Of a stretch of 63,512 bases of DNA, positions 35,445-47,544 are shown one piece after another. Source of the DNA: Rikenellaceae bacterium (GTDB taxonomy: Bacteria; Bacteroidota; Bacteroidia; Bacteroidales; Rikenellaceae). A program made the position numbers and the translations under genes. Every line of letters starts with the position of its first letter. Positions within the stretch are counted from its first letter, which is position 1. The stretch spans positions 1-63,512 of the forward strand of contig CABJAJ010000009.1 of NCBI GenBank assembly GCA_902363575.1, read 5' to 3'. Under the pieces are notes generated by a model. It did not search any database. It saw nothing but the letters and a program-made list of their open reading frames with translations, and was not told the origin of the DNA.

Positions 35445-35627
35445 TTATTTCACCTCTTCGACCTTAACCAGGTGCTTCACGCGCTCGATCATCCCGAGGA
35501 TAATCGCCGAGTCGTCGTGCTCCACGCTCTGGTTAATCCGCTTCAGACCCAGGGCTTCGAGGTTTCTGCGCTGCCGGGCCGTCGCGCCGATCTGGCTGCG
35601 GACCTGGGTAATTTTCAATCTTGCCAT
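35445..35627 (-). CDS. rpmD: 50S ribosomal protein L30
   Basis: A 60-residue L30 with [24 protein letters not shown], a typical short bacterial length. It lies between rpsE and rplO. Confidence 0.96.
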   Translation of the reverse strand: MARLKITQVRSQIGATARQRRNLEALGLKRINQSVEHDDSAIILGMIERVKHLVKVEEVK

Positions 35628-35640
35628 CTGTTCTGTCCAA

Positions 35641-36159
35641 TTAACCGTTAAACACCTGACTCATCGGAATGCCGCGCAACTGGGCGATACTGCGGGCATC
35701 GCGCAGCTCGCAGAGCGCGCCGATGGTCGCCTTCACCAGGTTGTGGGGGTTCGACGAACCCTTGCTCTTGGCAAGCACGTTCTTCACGCCCACCGACTCC
35801 AGCACGGCACGCATGGCACCGCCGGCGATGATTCCCGTACCGGGAGCGGCCGGACGAATCATAACGAGCGAACCGCCGTAGCGAAGCTCCTGCTTGTGGG
35901 GAATCGTGCCGTTGATTACCGGGATCTTCACCAGGTTCTTCTTGGCATCCTCCACGCCCTTGGCGATGGCGGACTGCACTTCGGAAGCCTTGCCCAGTCC
36001 GTAACCGACCACGCCGTTTTCGTTACCTACCACCACGATGGCCGAGAAACTGAATGTCCGACCTCCCTTGGTTACCTTGGTAACACGCTGAATGCTTACG
36101 AGTCTGTCTTTAAGCTCGAGGTCGCTGGTGCGTACTTTCTTTATATTCGTGTTTGACAT
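35641..36159 (-). CDS. rpsE: 30S ribosomal protein S5
   Basis: A 172-residue S5, which helps decoding fidelity and mRNA unwinding. It has the dsRNA-binding start [36 protein letters not shown] and the C-terminal ribosomal S5 domain with [14 protein letters not shown]. Located between rplR and rpmD. Confidence 0.97.
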   Translation of the reverse strand: MSNTNIKKVRTSDLELKDRLVSIQRVTKVTKGGRTFSFSAIVVVGNENGVVGYGLGKASEVQSAIAKGVEDAKKNLVKIPVINGTIPHKQELRYGGSLVMIRPAAPGTGIIAGGAMRAVLESVGVKNVLAKSKGSSNPHNLVKATIGALCELRDARSIAQLRGIPMSQVFNG

Positions 36160-36164
36160 AACGC

Positions 36165-36527
36165 TTAGAATTTAAGTCCGCCTTCGCGAGCGGCATCAGC
36201 TAACATTTTAACGCGTCCGTGATAGAGGTAGCCGTTGCGGTCGAAGCTCACGGTCGAGATGCCCTTTTCCACGGCACGCTTGGCTGCCAGACGGCCCACC
36301 AAGGCGGCCACCTCGGTTTTGTTCTTCCCGGCGGTCTCGGCGGCGACCTCCTTGTCGAGCGAGGAGGCGGTAGCCAGGGTCACGCCCGCGAGGTCATCGA
36401 TAAACTGCACGTAAATCTGCTTGTTGCTGCGGAATACAGTCATACGGGGATGCTGTGCCGTTCCGCTCACAATCTTGCGGATGCGCATCTTGATCCGCTC
36501 TCTTCTTTCTATCTTATTGAGTGACAT
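36165..36527 (-). CDS. rplR: 50S ribosomal protein L18
   Basis: A 120-residue L18 that binds 5S rRNA. Conserved segments are [22 protein letters not shown] and [26 protein letters not shown]. Located between rplF and rpsE. Confidence 0.97.
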   Translation of the reverse strand: MSLNKIERRERIKMRIRKIVSGTAQHPRMTVFRSNKQIYVQFIDDLAGVTLATASSLDKEVAAETAGKNKTEVAALVGRLAAKRAVEKGISTVSFDRNGYLYHGRVKMLADAAREGGLKF

Positions 36528-36542
36528 AGCTGCTCTTGTTTA

Positions 36543-37130
36543 CTATTTAGCACCTGCGGACTTACCGGCCTTGCGGCGGATGGTTTCGCCTACGAACTTG
36601 ATACCCTTGCCCTTGTACGGCTCCGGCTTGCGCAGCGAGCGGATCTTGGCGGCGACCTGTCCGATCAGCTGCTTGTCGATGCTCTTCAGCGTGACGATCG
36701 GGTTGCCCTTCTTCTCGGTGACGGCCGTGGCGGTCACTTCGGGAGGAAGCATCAGGTAGGTATCGTGCGAATAACCGAGGCTCATTTCGAGGATGTTGCC
36801 CTTGACCTCGGCCTTGAAACCGACGCCCACGAGCTCCTGTTTGATCTCATAACCCTTCGATACGCCGACGACCATGTTGTTGATCAGCGCACGGTACAGG
36901 CCGTGCATCGAGCGGTGGCGGGGTTGGTTGGTGGGACGCGACACGAGCACGGCGGGAATCTCCTGCTCCGTGCGGATGTCCTTGTGGGTGCCCACCTCGA
37001 CCTTAATATCCGAATCGACTTTCAGACTCAGTGTCCCAAGTGGCCCTTTCACGCTTACCGTATTGTCGGGAGCGACCGTGACGGTCACCCCGGCAGGCAA
37101 GTTTACAGGTAATCTACCAATTCTTGACAT
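36543..37130 (-). CDS. rplF: 50S ribosomal protein L6
   Basis: A 195-residue L6 near the GTPase-associated centre. It starts MSRIGRLPVNLPAGVTV and ends PYKGKGIKFVGETIRRKAGKSAGAK, the typical L6 signature. It is about 17 residues longer than the E. coli protein, with added residues around EQEIPAVLVSRPTNQPRH in the first domain. Located 18 bp after rpsH. Confidence 0.97.
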   Translation of the reverse strand: MSRIGRLPVNLPAGVTVTVAPDNTVSVKGPLGTLSLKVDSDIKVEVGTHKDIRTEQEIPAVLVSRPTNQPRHRSMHGLYRALINNMVVGVSKGYEIKQELVGVGFKAEVKGNILEMSLGYSHDTYLMLPPEVTATAVTEKKGNPIVTLKSIDKQLIGQVAAKIRSLRKPEPYKGKGIKFVGETIRRKAGKSAGAK

Positions 37131-37148
37131 GTGTTATGAATTTGACTG

Positions 37149-37547
37149 TTAGTAAATGTAGCACAAAACTTCGCCGCCGACGTTCTCGCGGCGCGCGGCC
37201 GCGTCGGTCATGATGCCTTTCGAGGTCGATACGATGGCGATGCCCAGGCCGTTGAGCACGCGGGGCATCTTATCCACCGAAGCGTACTGGCGCAAACCGG
37301 GACGGCTCACGCGCTTGAGGCCCTTGATGGCATTGGTTTTGGTGGCCGCATCCCACTTGAGGGCGATCTTGATGACCGGATGGCCCTGTTCGTTGTTGTC
37401 GAACTTGTAGGCCAGGATGTAGCCCTGCTCGAAGAGGATCTTCGTGATTTCCTGCTTAATTTTTGAGCCAGGAGCTTCAACCACTTTGTGGTTGGCTTTC
37501 ACTGCGTTTCTAATTCTGGTTAGAAAATCCGCAATAGGATCTGTCAT
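37149..37547 (-). CDS. rpsH: 30S ribosomal protein S8
   Basis: A 132-residue S8 that binds helix 21 of 16S rRNA. It begins [21 protein letters not shown] and ends with the Bacteroidota-type [20 protein letters not shown], where the usual Arg-Gly-Gly segment is retained. It is separated from rpsN by 575 bp and has its own promoter at 37634, so it begins a second transcript. In E. coli, S8 is the repressor of the spc operon. Confidence 0.97.
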   Translation of the reverse strand: MTDPIADFLTRIRNAVKANHKVVEAPGSKIKQEITKILFEQGYILAYKFDNNEQGHPVIKIALKWDAATKTNAIKGLKRVSRPGLRQYASVDKMPRVLNGLGIAIVSTSKGIMTDAAARRENVGGEVLCYIY

Positions 37548-37633
37548 GGTGAATTAAAAGTTAAAAATTAAATTGTGGTTTCTTTTGTTTTTCACTTTCC
37601 GTCCGCGCCTGTGCACCGGACGCACAAAGTGCG

Positions 37634-37641
37634 CAAATATA
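37634..37641 (-). promoter_or_regulatory. -7 box TATATTTG before rpsH
   Basis: Perfect TAnnTTTG on the minus strand, predicting a start near 37627 and a leader of about 80 nt before rpsH. No clear -33 TTTG. Confidence 0.7.
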
Positions 37642-38086
37642 CGCATAATTTCCCAATATCCCATAAGTTAGCCCCTAATTTCAAGGGGATTAAACCCGAC
37701 GGGTAAGAAAAACAGACCATGCCGGAGAGCGAATCGCCAACATGTATCTGCAAAATCCGCCCTCGATTGCCGAAGCAAACCCCTGCAAATCAACAGGAAT
37801 CACCACTTCGACAAGGCTTCGACCGCCGTTCCGCGCCGCAGTGAATCCACCGGACGACAAACGGTCCCATCGGACCCGAGGTTGAGAATTTATGCCAAGC
37901 GCCGAACTTTTCCGAAAAGTCCGCAACCGGGAAGTTACCGCCGCTATGACGGCACTTTCCCCGGCCTTGCGACCGTTCATCACGGGTTCGGCACCCGTAT
38001 GGGATTCCGTTCCTTCTCCTCCGGTCGGGATGACCGTCGGCTTGCGGGCATACACCCTCAGAACGCAACCGCTCAAGATACACGGT

Positions 38087-38111
38087 CCCGATGCCCTTCG
38101 CGGGCATCGGG
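38087..38111 (-). other. hairpin after rpsN
   Basis: A perfect 10 bp stem (38087-38096 with 38102-38111) with a 5 nt loop begins 12 nt after the rpsN stop. No T run follows, so it may be a processing or RNA-stability element rather than an intrinsic terminator. Confidence 0.6.
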
Positions 38112-38122
38112 CTCCGCGTCTG

Positions 38123-38419
38123 TTACCAACTTGCTTTCCGCACGCCGGGGATCAGGCCGTTCGAGGCCATCTCGCGGAACTGGATACGGCTGATGCCGAA
38201 CAAACGGATGTACCCCTTCGGACGACCCGTGATCTTGCAGCGGTTGTGCTGACGGATCGGGTTCGAGTTGCGGGGGAGTTTCGAGAGGGCGACCCAGGCC
38301 TCCTCGTGATCGATTTCGCCGCTCTTGAGCTGGCGAGCGATCTCCTCGCGTTTGTGTGCATAGCGTTTCGCCAGTTTCTCACGCTTTACCTCGCGTGCTT
38401 TCATTGACTCTTTTGCCAT
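38123..38419 (-). CDS. rpsN: 30S ribosomal protein S14 (zinc-free long form)
   Basis: A 98-residue S14 with [20 protein letters not shown] and a C-terminal [27 protein letters not shown] and ASW ending. It has no CxxC pairs, so it is the zinc-free form. It precedes the 575 bp break, follows rplE by 3 bp. Confidence 0.96.
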   Translation of the reverse strand: MAKESMKAREVKREKLAKRYAHKREEIARQLKSGEIDHEEAWVALSKLPRNSNPIRQHNRCKITGRPKGYIRLFGISRIQFREMASNGLIPGVRKASW

Positions 38420-38422
38420 AGC

Positions 38423-38983
38423 TTATTGGTTCTTTTTTGCATTCTTGAAAGGCAGACCGAACTCGCGCAGAAGGGCATAGGCCTCCTCGTCGGTTCCTGC
38501 CGTGGTTACGAAGGTGATCTCCATGCCGAAGATCTTGGTGATCTTGTCGATGTCGATCTCCGGGAAGATGATCTGCTCGGTGATGCCGAGGGTGTAGTTG
38601 CCCTGGCCGTCGAACTTCTCGTTGATGCCCTTGAAGTCGCGGATACGGGGCAGCGCCACGGCGATCAGACGCTCCAGGAACTCGTACATCTTCGTGTCGC
38701 GCAGCGTCACACGCACGCCGATCGGCATGCCCTTGCGCAGCTTGAAATTGGAGATGTCTTTGCGCGAGCGGGTCTGCACGGCTTTCTGGCCGGTGATCTG
38801 CGTGAGCTCGGCCTGGGCCACGTCGATGAGCTTCTTGTCGGCTACGGCCTGGCCCATACCCTGGTTGATGACGATTTTCTCGAGTTTCGGGCACTGCATC
38901 ACGCTCGTGTAACCGAACTGCTTGATAAGGGTGGCGACGATCTGCTCCTTATACTGTGTCTTGAGTGTAGGTACGTATGCCAT
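38423..38983 (-). CDS. rplE: 50S ribosomal protein L5
   Basis: A 186-residue L5 binding 5S rRNA and the P-site tRNA. It has [22 protein letters not shown] and the C-terminal [17 protein letters not shown] typical of the family. The start overlaps the rplX stop by 1 nt. Confidence 0.97.
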   Translation of the reverse strand: MAYVPTLKTQYKEQIVATLIKQFGYTSVMQCPKLEKIVINQGMGQAVADKKLIDVAQAELTQITGQKAVQTRSRKDISNFKLRKGMPIGVRVTLRDTKMYEFLERLIAVALPRIRDFKGINEKFDGQGNYTLGITEQIIFPEIDIDKITKIFGMEITFVTTAGTDEEAYALLREFGLPFKNAKKNQ

Positions 38984-39306
38984 TATTTGATCTCCTCCCC
39001 TGACTTTTTAGCGTAACGAACTAATTTACCTTTGTCATTCTCCCGACGGCCGATGCGGGTGGGTTTGCCGCCCTTGGGGTCGAGAACCTGCAGATTCGAG
39101 ATATGGATCGGAGCTTCCTGCTCGAGGATTCCGCCCTGGGGATTCTTGGCGTTGGGTTTGGTGGCCTTCTTGCAGAGGTTCACACCCTCGACGATGGCAC
39201 GCTGCTTCTGGGCATCGACCTTGAGGACTTTGCCCTGCTGGCCCTTGCTGTCGCCGGCGTTTACGTAAACCGTATCCCCTTTCTTGATATGTAATTTCAC
39301 TGACAT
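38983..39306 (-). CDS. rplX: 50S ribosomal protein L24
   Basis: A 107-residue L24, an assembly initiator. The KOW motif is visible in [28 protein letters not shown] 39306 is chosen; an in-frame ATG further upstream precedes a non-conserved segment. Start 22 bp after rplN. Confidence 0.96.
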   Translation of the reverse strand: MSVKLHIKKGDTVYVNAGDSKGQQGKVLKVDAQKQRAIVEGVNLCKKATKPNAKNPQGGILEQEAPIHISNLQVLDPKGGKPTRIGRRENDKGKLVRYAKKSGEEIK

Positions 39307-39328
39307 AATCGCTGTGTGTTTTAAAGAA

Positions 39329-39694
39329 TTACAATACTTCGGGCGCAAGGGAGATGATCTTCATGTACTGGTCGCGCAGCTCACGCGCCACGGGACCGAA
39401 AATACGCGTCCCGCGTATTTCGCCCTGGTTGTTCAGCAGCACGACGGCATTGTCGTCAAAACGGATGTAGGATCCGTTGGCGCGACGGATCTCCTTGGTC
39501 GTGCGCACGACGACCGCCTTGGAGACCGAACCTTTCTTCACATCGCCCGAAGGAGTAGCGCTCTTGACGGCCACCACGATCTTATCGCCGATCGATGCGT
39601 AGCGACGCTTCGTGCCGCCAAGCACCCGGATACAAAGAACCTCCTTTGCACCGCTGTTATCAGCTACTACGAGTCTCGATTCCTGTTGTATCAT
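39329..39694 (-). CDS. rplN: 50S ribosomal protein L14
   Basis: A 121-residue L14 with [27 protein letters not shown] and the C-terminal [18 protein letters not shown]. It starts 2 bp after rpsQ, part of the S10/spc array. Confidence 0.97.
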   Translation of the reverse strand: MIQQESRLVVADNSGAKEVLCIRVLGGTKRRYASIGDKIVVAVKSATPSGDVKKGSVSKAVVVRTTKEIRRANGSYIRFDDNAVVLLNNQGEIRGTRIFGPVARELRDQYMKIISLAPEVL

Positions 39695-39696
39695 AA

Positions 39697-39951
39697 CTAC
39701 TTCGCTCTTTCAATGATTTGTACTAATCTCCAACGCTTCGTCTTGCTCAGCGGACGGGTCTCCATGATGCGCACGGTATCCCCCTCGCGGCAGGTCTCGT
39801 CGAGGCACTCGGCCGCGAACTTGGTCGTCTTGTTGACGAATTTGCCGTAGATCGGATGCTTGACCTTACGCGCCACCGCAACCACAATGGTTTTCTCCAT
39901 TTTGTTGCTGACGACCACCCCAATACGCTCTTTTCTAAGATTTCTTTCCAT
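39697..39951 (-). CDS. rpsQ: 30S ribosomal protein S17
   Basis: An 84-residue S17, an OB-fold 16S rRNA binder. It begins [22 protein letters not shown] and contains [21 protein letters not shown]. The first five codons of the longer frame are not conserved, so ATG 39951 is preferred. It follows rpmC by 8 bp. Confidence 0.96.
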   Translation of the reverse strand: MERNLRKERIGVVVSNKMEKTIVVAVARKVKHPIYGKFVNKTTKFAAECLDETCREGDTVRIMETRPLSKTKRWRLVQIIERAK

Positions 39952-39959
39952 AGTGGTAA

Positions 39960-40154
39960 TTAACATTTAGGGTTCTTTTGACGCAGAATCGTCAGCATAC
40001 GCGCTATATCTCTGCGGGATTTCTTGATGACCGAGGGGTTCTCGACGGGCGATACGGCGTGCTGCACCCGCAGGCGGGCGTACTGCGCCTTTTCCGTCTC
40101 GATGCGCTCCTCCAGATCCTTGGCTGAAAGCTCCTTTATTTCTGCACTTTTCAT
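39960..40154 (-). CDS. rpmC: 50S ribosomal protein L29
   Basis: A 64-residue L29, two helices, with [25 protein letters not shown] and the C-terminal [15 protein letters not shown]. It binds near the polypeptide exit. Located between rplP and rpsQ. Confidence 0.96.
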   Translation of the reverse strand: MKSAEIKELSAKDLEERIETEKAQYARLRVQHAVSPVENPSVIKKSRRDIARMLTILRQKNPKC

Positions 40155-40163
40155 CTTGAGTCC

Positions 40164-40592
40164 TTAGATTGAGGTTTCGACGTAGTCACGTCTTACAATG
40201 AATTTGGTCGTGATGGGCAGCTTCTGCGCACCCAGGCGGAGCGCTTCCTGCGCCACCTCGAGGGGCACACCCTCGGCCTCGAACAGGATGCGTCCGGGCG
40301 TAACGGGCGCCACGAACCCTTCAGGATTACCCTTACCTTTACCCATACGCACTTCGGCCGGCTTCTTGGTGATCGGTTTGTCGGGGAAGATGCGGATCCA
40401 GAGCTGTCCCTCGCGCTTCATGTAACGCGTGATAGCCTGACGTGCCGCCTCGATCTGACGACCGGTGATCCAGGTCGATTCAAGTGCTTTTATGGCGAAC
40501 GATCCGTATGCAAGCTGGTTTCCTCTTTGAGCCAGACCCTTCATACGGCCTTTCTGCATTCTTCTAAACTTGGTCTTTTTTGGCTGTAACAT
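40164..40592 (-). CDS. rplP: 50S ribosomal protein L16
   Basis: A 142-residue L16 at the A-site tRNA entry. It begins [20 protein letters not shown] and contains [22 protein letters not shown], clearly L16. Located between rpsC and rpmC. Confidence 0.97.
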   Translation of the reverse strand: MLQPKKTKFRRMQKGRMKGLAQRGNQLAYGSFAIKALESTWITGRQIEAARQAITRYMKREGQLWIRIFPDKPITKKPAEVRMGKGKGNPEGFVAPVTPGRILFEAEGVPLEVAQEALRLGAQKLPITTKFIVRRDYVETSI

Positions 40593-40617
40593 TGTCTTTC
40601 GCTTTAAAAGGTCCTAC

Positions 40618-41364
40618 TTACTTCGTGTTGTTACGGCGGCGCGGACCGCGGCGGTCGCCTCTCGGGCCGCGGCGGTCGCCGTCGCGCTGTCCGGTAGGAG
40701 CCTGCGCCGATGCGCCCGCGATTTCAAACAGGTCGCGCTTGCCATAGACCGTACCCTGGCAGATCCAGACCTTCACGCCCAGGATACCCACCTTGGTGAG
40801 CGCCTCGGTCAGGCTGTACTCCACGTCGGCACGGAACGTATGCAGCGGAATGCGTCCCTCCTTGATGGTTTCGCTGCGGGCCATTTCGGCGCCGCCCACA
40901 CGGCCGGACACCTGGATCTTGATGCCCTCGGCACCCATGCGGATGGTCGAAGCCACCGCCGTCTTGACCGCACGGCGGAACGACACGCGCCCCTCGAGCT
41001 GGCGGGCGATGTTCTGGCCCACGATCACGGCGTCCACCTCGGGACGTTTCACCTCGAAGATGTTGATCTGAATCTCCTTGCCGGTGAGCTTCTTGAGCTC
41101 CTCCTTGAGTTTATCGACCTCCTGGCCGCCCTTGCCGATGATGATGCCCGGACGCGCCGTCGAGATGGTCACCGTAACGAGCTTGAGCGTGCGCTCGATG
41201 ATGATCTTCGAGATGCTTGCCTTCGCCAGACGGACATTGAGGTATTTGCGGATCTTCGCGTCCTCGACCAGTTTGTCGGAGAAATCCTTGCCCCCGTACC
41301 AGTTGGAGTCCCAACCGCGAATGATGCCAAGACGATTTGCTATCGGATTAACTTTCTGTCCCAT
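40618..41364 (-). CDS. rpsC: 30S ribosomal protein S3 with Arg/Gly tail
   Basis: A 248-residue S3 forming the mRNA entry tunnel. It starts [22 protein letters not shown], has the KH motif [21 protein letters not shown], and continues to [14 protein letters not shown]. The last about 25 residues form a tail with repeated GDRRGPR units ([18 protein letters not shown]), absent from E. coli S3. Located 4 bp after rplV. Confidence 0.97.
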   Translation of the reverse strand: MGQKVNPIANRLGIIRGWDSNWYGGKDFSDKLVEDAKIRKYLNVRLAKASISKIIIERTLKLVTVTISTARPGIIIGKGGQEVDKLKEELKKLTGKEIQINIFEVKRPEVDAVIVGQNIARQLEGRVSFRRAVKTAVASTIRMGAEGIKIQVSGRVGGAEMARSETIKEGRIPLHTFRADVEYSLTEALTKVGILGVKVWICQGTVYGKRDLFEIAGASAQAPTGQRDGDRRGPRGDRRGPRRRNNTK

Positions 41365-41368
41365 CTGA

Positions 41369-41779
41369 TTACTTGTTTTCTACGGTTACGATTTTGTCCA
41401 CGACGATCGTCACATGGTTGGAACGCTTGCGGATACGGTGGGCACGTCCCTGAGGCGCGGCCTGGATACGTTTGAGCATACGGCCTGCGTCCACGAAGAT
41501 CTCCTTCACGCAGAGCGCGGTATCCTCCAGACGCTCGTTTTCGTTCTTGGCCTCCCAGTTGGCGATGGCCGACCGGAGCAGCTTCTCCATGCGGATCGAA
41601 GCCTCCTTCTTGGAGTAGCGCAGAATACCGAGCGCCTTGTTGATCTCCACACCGCGGATGATATCGGCCACCAGGCGCATCTTGCGCGGGGAGGTGGGGC
41701 AGTCGCGCATAACGGCAATGGCTTTCTGCTTCTTTTCAGCCTTGAGTTTCTCGGCTCTTATTGATTTTCTTGCACCCAT
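41369..41779 (-). CDS. rplV: 50S ribosomal protein L22
   Basis: A 136-residue L22 lining the exit tunnel, with [16 protein letters not shown] and the tunnel hairpin [28 protein letters not shown]. It lies 7 bp after rpsS. Confidence 0.97.
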   Translation of the reverse strand: MGARKSIRAEKLKAEKKQKAIAVMRDCPTSPRKMRLVADIIRGVEINKALGILRYSKKEASIRMEKLLRSAIANWEAKNENERLEDTALCVKEIFVDAGRMLKRIQAAPQGRAHRIRKRSNHVTIVVDKIVTVENK

Positions 41780-41786
41780 TTTCTAC

Positions 41787-42056
41787 CTATTTTTTACGGT
41801 TACCCGCATGACCACGGAAATTGCGCGTGGGGGCGAACTCGCCGAGCTTGTGACCCACCATGTTCTCAGTGACGTAAACGGGAATGAACTTGTTTCCGTT
41901 GTGGACAGCGATCGTCTGACCTACGAAGTCAGGCGAAATCATGCTTGCTCGCGACCAGGTCTTGATGACGGACTTCTTATTGCCCTCGGCCTGCGCGACT
42001 ACTTTCGCCTCGAGTTTCGGGTCAATGTAAGGTCCCTTTTTTAATGAACGGCTCAT
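41787..42056 (-). CDS. rpsS: 30S ribosomal protein S19
   Basis: An 89-residue S19 of the 30S head. It has [15 protein letters not shown] and [29 protein letters not shown], and ends [11 protein letters not shown]. Located 17 bp after rplB. Confidence 0.97.
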   Translation of the reverse strand: MSRSLKKGPYIDPKLEAKVVAQAEGNKKSVIKTWSRASMISPDFVGQTIAVHNGNKFIPVYVTENMVGHKLGEFAPTRNFRGHAGNRKK

Positions 42057-42073
42057 TATGATACGCTATTTAA

Positions 42074-42898
42074 TTATTTTTTCTTCCGGGAAATAATGAA
42101 CTTCGAAGTCGTCTTCTTGGGATTACGCGTCTTGTAACCCTTGGCAAGCAGACCCTTGCGCGAACGCGGGTGACCGCCCGAAGCACGGCCTTCGCCACCA
42201 CCCATCGGGTGATCCACCGGGTTCATCACCACGCCGCGGTTGCGCGGGCGGCGACCCATCCAGCGTTCGCGACCGGCCTTACCGGCGCTTTCCAGGCTGT
42301 GATCGACATTGGAAACCACACCGACCGTCGCGCGGCAGGTTACCAGTACCATACGAGTCTCTCCCGAAGGCAGTTTGATGACGGCGAACTTGCCTTCGCG
42401 AGCCAGCAGTTGAGCATAGGAACCGGCCGAGCGGGCCATCGCGGCGCCCTGACCGGGGTAGAGTTCGATGTTGTGGACAACCGTACCCAGCGGAATCTCG
42501 CCCAGGAAAAGCGTGTTGCCCACCTCGGGAGCAACGCCCGCGCCGCTCATCACGGTCTGTCCCACCTGAAGGCCGTTGGGAGCCAGGATGTAGCTCTTCT
42601 CGCCGTCGGCATAAACCACCAGCGCGATGCGCGCCGTGCGGTTGGGGTCGTATTCGATCGTCTTCACAGTGGCGGCCATGCCGTCCTTCGCACGTTTGAA
42701 ATCCACATGGCGGTACATCTGCTTGTGGCCGCCGCCGATGTAGCGCACGGTCATCTTACCGGAGTTGTTCCGTCCGCCGGAGCTTTTCTTGGGGCTGAGC
42801 AACGATTTCTCGGGAACCGAGCAGGTGATCTCCTCGAACGTTCCGATGATCTTATGTCGTGTACCGGCCGTTACCGGTTTAAACTTTCTTACTGCCAT
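42074..42898 (-). CDS. rplB: 50S ribosomal protein L2
   Basis: A 274-residue L2, essential for peptidyl transfer and subunit joining. The conserved loop [17 protein letters not shown] (near residue 222) is visible, with His retained at the position implicated in catalysis. The C-terminal basic tail ends in KFIISRKKK. Located 5 bp after rplW. Confidence 0.98.
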   Translation of the reverse strand: MAVRKFKPVTAGTRHKIIGTFEEITCSVPEKSLLSPKKSSGGRNNSGKMTVRYIGGGHKQMYRHVDFKRAKDGMAATVKTIEYDPNRTARIALVVYADGEKSYILAPNGLQVGQTVMSGAGVAPEVGNTLFLGEIPLGTVVHNIELYPGQGAAMARSAGSYAQLLAREGKFAVIKLPSGETRMVLVTCRATVGVVSNVDHSLESAGKAGRERWMGRRPRNRGVVMNPVDHPMGGGEGRASGGHPRSRKGLLAKGYKTRNPKKTTSKFIISRKKK

Positions 42899-42903
42899 CT
42901 TCG

Positions 42904-43194
42904 TTAGATATTACTGTAAAAATCGATCTTGTCTCCGTCCTTCAAGGTGACGATCGCCTTCTTGAAGTTGTTCGCGCGGCCTTCGAGCAGGCCGGCCTTG
43001 GTGTAACGGCTCTTGCGTTTGCCCATGTAGTTGACCGTGTTCACATCCGTAACGACCACGTTGTACATCTGCTCGACGGCAGTGCGGATCTGCAGCTTGT
43101 TAGCCTTCACGTCAACGATAAAACCGTAACGGTTCAGCTTCTCGCCCTGAGCCGTCATTTTCTCGGTCAATACTGGCTTAATGATAATTTCCAT
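42904..43194 (-). CDS. rplW: 50S ribosomal protein L23
   Basis: A 96-residue L23 at the exit tunnel, the docking site for SRP and trigger factor. It begins [25 protein letters not shown], with the conserved core and [18 protein letters not shown]. Located 13 bp after rplD. Confidence 0.97.
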   Translation of the reverse strand: MEIIIKPVLTEKMTAQGEKLNRYGFIVDVKANKLQIRTAVEQMYNVVVTDVNTVNYMGKRKSRYTKAGLLEGRANNFKKAIVTLKDGDKIDFYSNI

Positions 43195-43207
43195 TGTTCC
43201 TTGCGTT

Positions 43208-43834
43208 TTAAGCTAACATTACATTCAATACGTTCTCCGCGCCCTCGACCATCACCAGCGCCGAGGCGTTCATCACCTCGTAGGTGTTGACGTTCTGAGC
43301 CAGAATGGCTTTCACGTAGGGGATGTTGCGGCACGAGAGCTGCAGGTTCGGATTGGATTCCGGCAGCACGATCAGCACCTTCTTGTCCGCCACCTTCAGC
43401 GCGTCGGCCAGAGCCACCAGCGTCTTGGTGCGGGGAGCGTCCAGGTTGAGCGCCTCGACGATCCGGATCGCACCGGCCTGGGCCTTGTACGTAAGGGCGC
43501 TGCGACGTGCCAGTGCCTTGAGCTTCTTGTTGAGCTTGAAACTGTAGTCGCGCGGCACGGGGCCGAATACGCGACCGCCGCCCGGATAGAGCGGGGACTT
43601 GATGCTACCCGCGCGGGCGCCGCCCGTTCCTTTCTGGCGCTTGAGCTTGCGGGTCGAGCCGGCCACCTCGTTGCGCTGCTTCGACTTGTGCGTACCCTGG
43701 CGCTGGTCGGCCAGATACTGCTTCACGTCGAGGTAGATAGCGTGGTCATTAGCCTCCACGCCGAAAACAGCATCCGAAAGGACTACCTTGCGACCTGTTT
43801 CATTTCCCTGGGTGTTCAATACAGCTAATTCCAT
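43208..43834 (-). CDS. rplD: 50S ribosomal protein L4
   Basis: A 208-residue L4 with the long tunnel loop [42 protein letters not shown]. coli L4 represses the S10 operon via its mRNA leader. Here it follows rplC by 2 bp. Confidence 0.97.
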   Translation of the reverse strand: MELAVLNTQGNETGRKVVLSDAVFGVEANDHAIYLDVKQYLADQRQGTHKSKQRNEVAGSTRKLKRQKGTGGARAGSIKSPLYPGGGRVFGPVPRDYSFKLNKKLKALARRSALTYKAQAGAIRIVEALNLDAPRTKTLVALADALKVADKKVLIVLPESNPNLQLSCRNIPYVKAILAQNVNTYEVMNASALVMVEGAENVLNVMLA

Positions 43835-43836
43835 GA

Positions 43837-44451
43837 CTATTTCTCGATTGTTAAATAAGCACCTTTCGCTCCCGGAATCGACCCCTTCACCAGAATGAGG
43901 TTGCTCTCGGGAATAATCTTCAAAACCCGCAGGTTAAGCACCTTAACCTGCTCGCCGCCCATCTGTCCGGGCAGACGTTTGCCCTTGAACACACGCGACG
44001 GATACGACGACGCACCCAGCGAACCGGGCTTGCGCTGACGGTTGTGCTGGCCGTGGGTCTGGCCGCCCACGCCGCCGAAACCATGGCGTTTCACGACGCC
44101 CTGGAAACCCTTGCCCTTCGAGATCCCCGTCACATCGACCCAGTCCTCCTCCGAGAACATATCGACGGTGAGGGTATCCCCCAGGTTCACTTCAGGCATT
44201 CCCCGGAACTCGGCCATCTTGCGTTTGGGCGTGGTTCCGGCTTTCTTGAAGTGTCCTAACAAACTACTGCTGGTGTGCTTTTCACTCTTGTCGTCATAGG
44301 CAATCTGCACCGCTTCGTAGGAGTCCTGCTCCACGGTTTTGATTTGCGTAACTACGCACGGACCAGCTTCGATGACAGTGCATGGTATGTTCCTACCCTC
44401 GGCACTGTAAACGGAAGTCATTCCGATTTTCTTTCCAATAAGTCCTGACAT
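43837..44451 (-). CDS. rplC: 50S ribosomal protein L3
   Basis: A 204-residue L3 near the peptidyl transferase centre. It starts [23 protein letters not shown] and contains [21 protein letters not shown] and [11 protein letters not shown]. The ATG at 44451 is used; the frame also has a TTG three codons upstream. A 139 nt structured gap separates it from rpsJ. Confidence 0.97.
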   Translation of the reverse strand: MSGLIGKKIGMTSVYSAEGRNIPCTVIEAGPCVVTQIKTVEQDSYEAVQIAYDDKSEKHTSSSLLGHFKKAGTTPKRKMAEFRGMPEVNLGDTLTVDMFSEEDWVDVTGISKGKGFQGVVKRHGFGGVGGQTHGQHNRQRKPGSLGASSYPSRVFKGKRLPGQMGGEQVKVLNLRVLKIIPESNLILVKGSIPGAKGAYLTIEK

Positions 44452-44590
44452 TTTTGTCAAATTCGTTTGTTAAATAAAAAGTGATCTTGCTTCATGCTAA
44501 GGCAAGGGAGCGTTGCTGCGGCACCGCATCCGCAGGCGCCGGTTCCGTCCGTCACGGACAGCGCCGCCGCCTGCGGAGGGCACCCGCGGC
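44452..44590 (-). other. structured intercistronic element rpsJ-rplC
   Basis: A 139 nt gap in a cluster with mostly short gaps. It contains a 9 bp stem CCGCAGGCG/CGCCTGCGG (44530-44538 with 44568-44576) enclosing a 5 bp hairpin (44547-44551 with 44555-44559), and on the minus strand a CTTGC/GCAAG hairpin followed by TTTTTATTT upstream of rplC. It may be an autoregulatory or attenuator-like leader. Confidence 0.5.
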
Positions 44591-44896
44591 TCAGACCTTG
44601 ATCTCGACCTCGACACCCGACGGGAGCTCCAGTTTCATGAGCGCGTCGATGGTCTTGGGGGTCGAAGAGTAGATATCCAGAATCCGTTTGAACGTGCAGA
44701 GCTGGAACTGCTCGCGGGCCTTCTTATTCACGAAGGTCGAGCGGTTGACCGTAAAAATCTGCTTGTGCGTGGGCAGGGGCACCGGACCGCTCACCACAGC
44801 CCCCGTGCTCTTGACCGTCTTGACGATCTTCTCGGCCGACTTATCGACGAGGTTGTGATCGAAGGACTTTAACTTGATTCTAATTTTCTGGTTCAT
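44591..44896 (-). CDS. rpsJ: 30S ribosomal protein S10
   Basis: A 101-residue S10, also the NusB partner NusE in antitermination. It starts [27 protein letters not shown] and contains [23 protein letters not shown]. It lies 9 bp after fusA and before the 139 nt gap. Confidence 0.97.
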   Translation of the reverse strand: MNQKIRIKLKSFDHNLVDKSAEKIVKTVKSTGAVVSGPVPLPTHKQIFTVNRSTFVNKKAREQFQLCTFKRILDIYSSTPKTIDALMKLELPSGVEVEIKV

Positions 44897-44905
44897 ATTG
44901 TTTGC

Positions 44906-47020
<2,115 letters not shown>

Positions 47021-47035
47021 CTTACGTTTCTCGTG

Positions 47036-47512
47036 TTAAAATCTGAAGTGGGCGAACGCCTTGTTGGCCTCGGCCATGCGGTGCATCTCCTCCTTGCGCT
47101 TGAAGGCGGCACCCTGCTGGTTGAAGGCGTCCACGATCTCTCCAGCGAGTTTCTCAGCCATCGTCTTGCCGGCGCGCTTGCGGGAATAGAGGACAAGGTT
47201 TTTCATGGAAATCGAAATCTTGCGCTCCGGCCGAACCTCCATAGGAACCTGGAACGTCGCACCGCCGATACGCTTGGATTTGACCTCGACTTGGGGTGTG
47301 ATATTCTCGAGAGCCTGTTTCCAGACCTCCAGGGGAGATTTATCAGCATCCTTCATCTTCTTGCCCACCAACTCGAGTGCATCGTAGAAAATGGTGTAGG
47401 CAATACTCTTCTTTCCATCCAGCATGAGGTTGTTCACGAAACGAGTTACCTCGGAGTCGCCGAACTTCGGATCTGGAAGTAGAATTCGCTTTTTTGGCTT
47501 AGCTTTTCTCAT
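47036..47512 (-). CDS. rpsG: 30S ribosomal protein S7
   Basis: A 158-residue S7, primary binder of the 3' major domain of 16S rRNA. It begins [19 protein letters not shown] and contains [24 protein letters not shown] and [34 protein letters not shown]. Located between rpsL and fusA. Confidence 0.97.
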   Translation of the reverse strand: MRKAKPKKRILLPDPKFGDSEVTRFVNNLMLDGKKSIAYTIFYDALELVGKKMKDADKSPLEVWKQALENITPQVEVKSKRIGGATFQVPMEVRPERKISISMKNLVLYSRKRAGKTMAEKLAGEIVDAFNQQGAAFKRKEEMHRMAEANKAFAHFRF

Positions 47513-47544
47513 TGTAGTACGTTATCTCTTTTGCTTGTTTTCGG

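Larger units (their letters stand above)
37548..38122 (-). other. 575 bp break in the ribosomal protein cluster
   Basis: The cluster is otherwise almost gap-free. On the minus strand this gap holds, in order, a 10 bp hairpin (38087-38111) 12 nt after the rpsN stop, about 400 bp without a clear gene, and a perfect -7 box at 37634-37641. A 128-codon minus-strand frame (37690-38076) exists but has no recognisable domain. The insertion could be regulatory or a former mobile or coding segment. Confidence 0.6.

Noticed and set aside
37690..38076. 128-codon minus-strand frame in the rpsN-rpsH gap
   Set aside because: No domain, no clear start signal, and no support for coding; kept only as part of the unusual gap.
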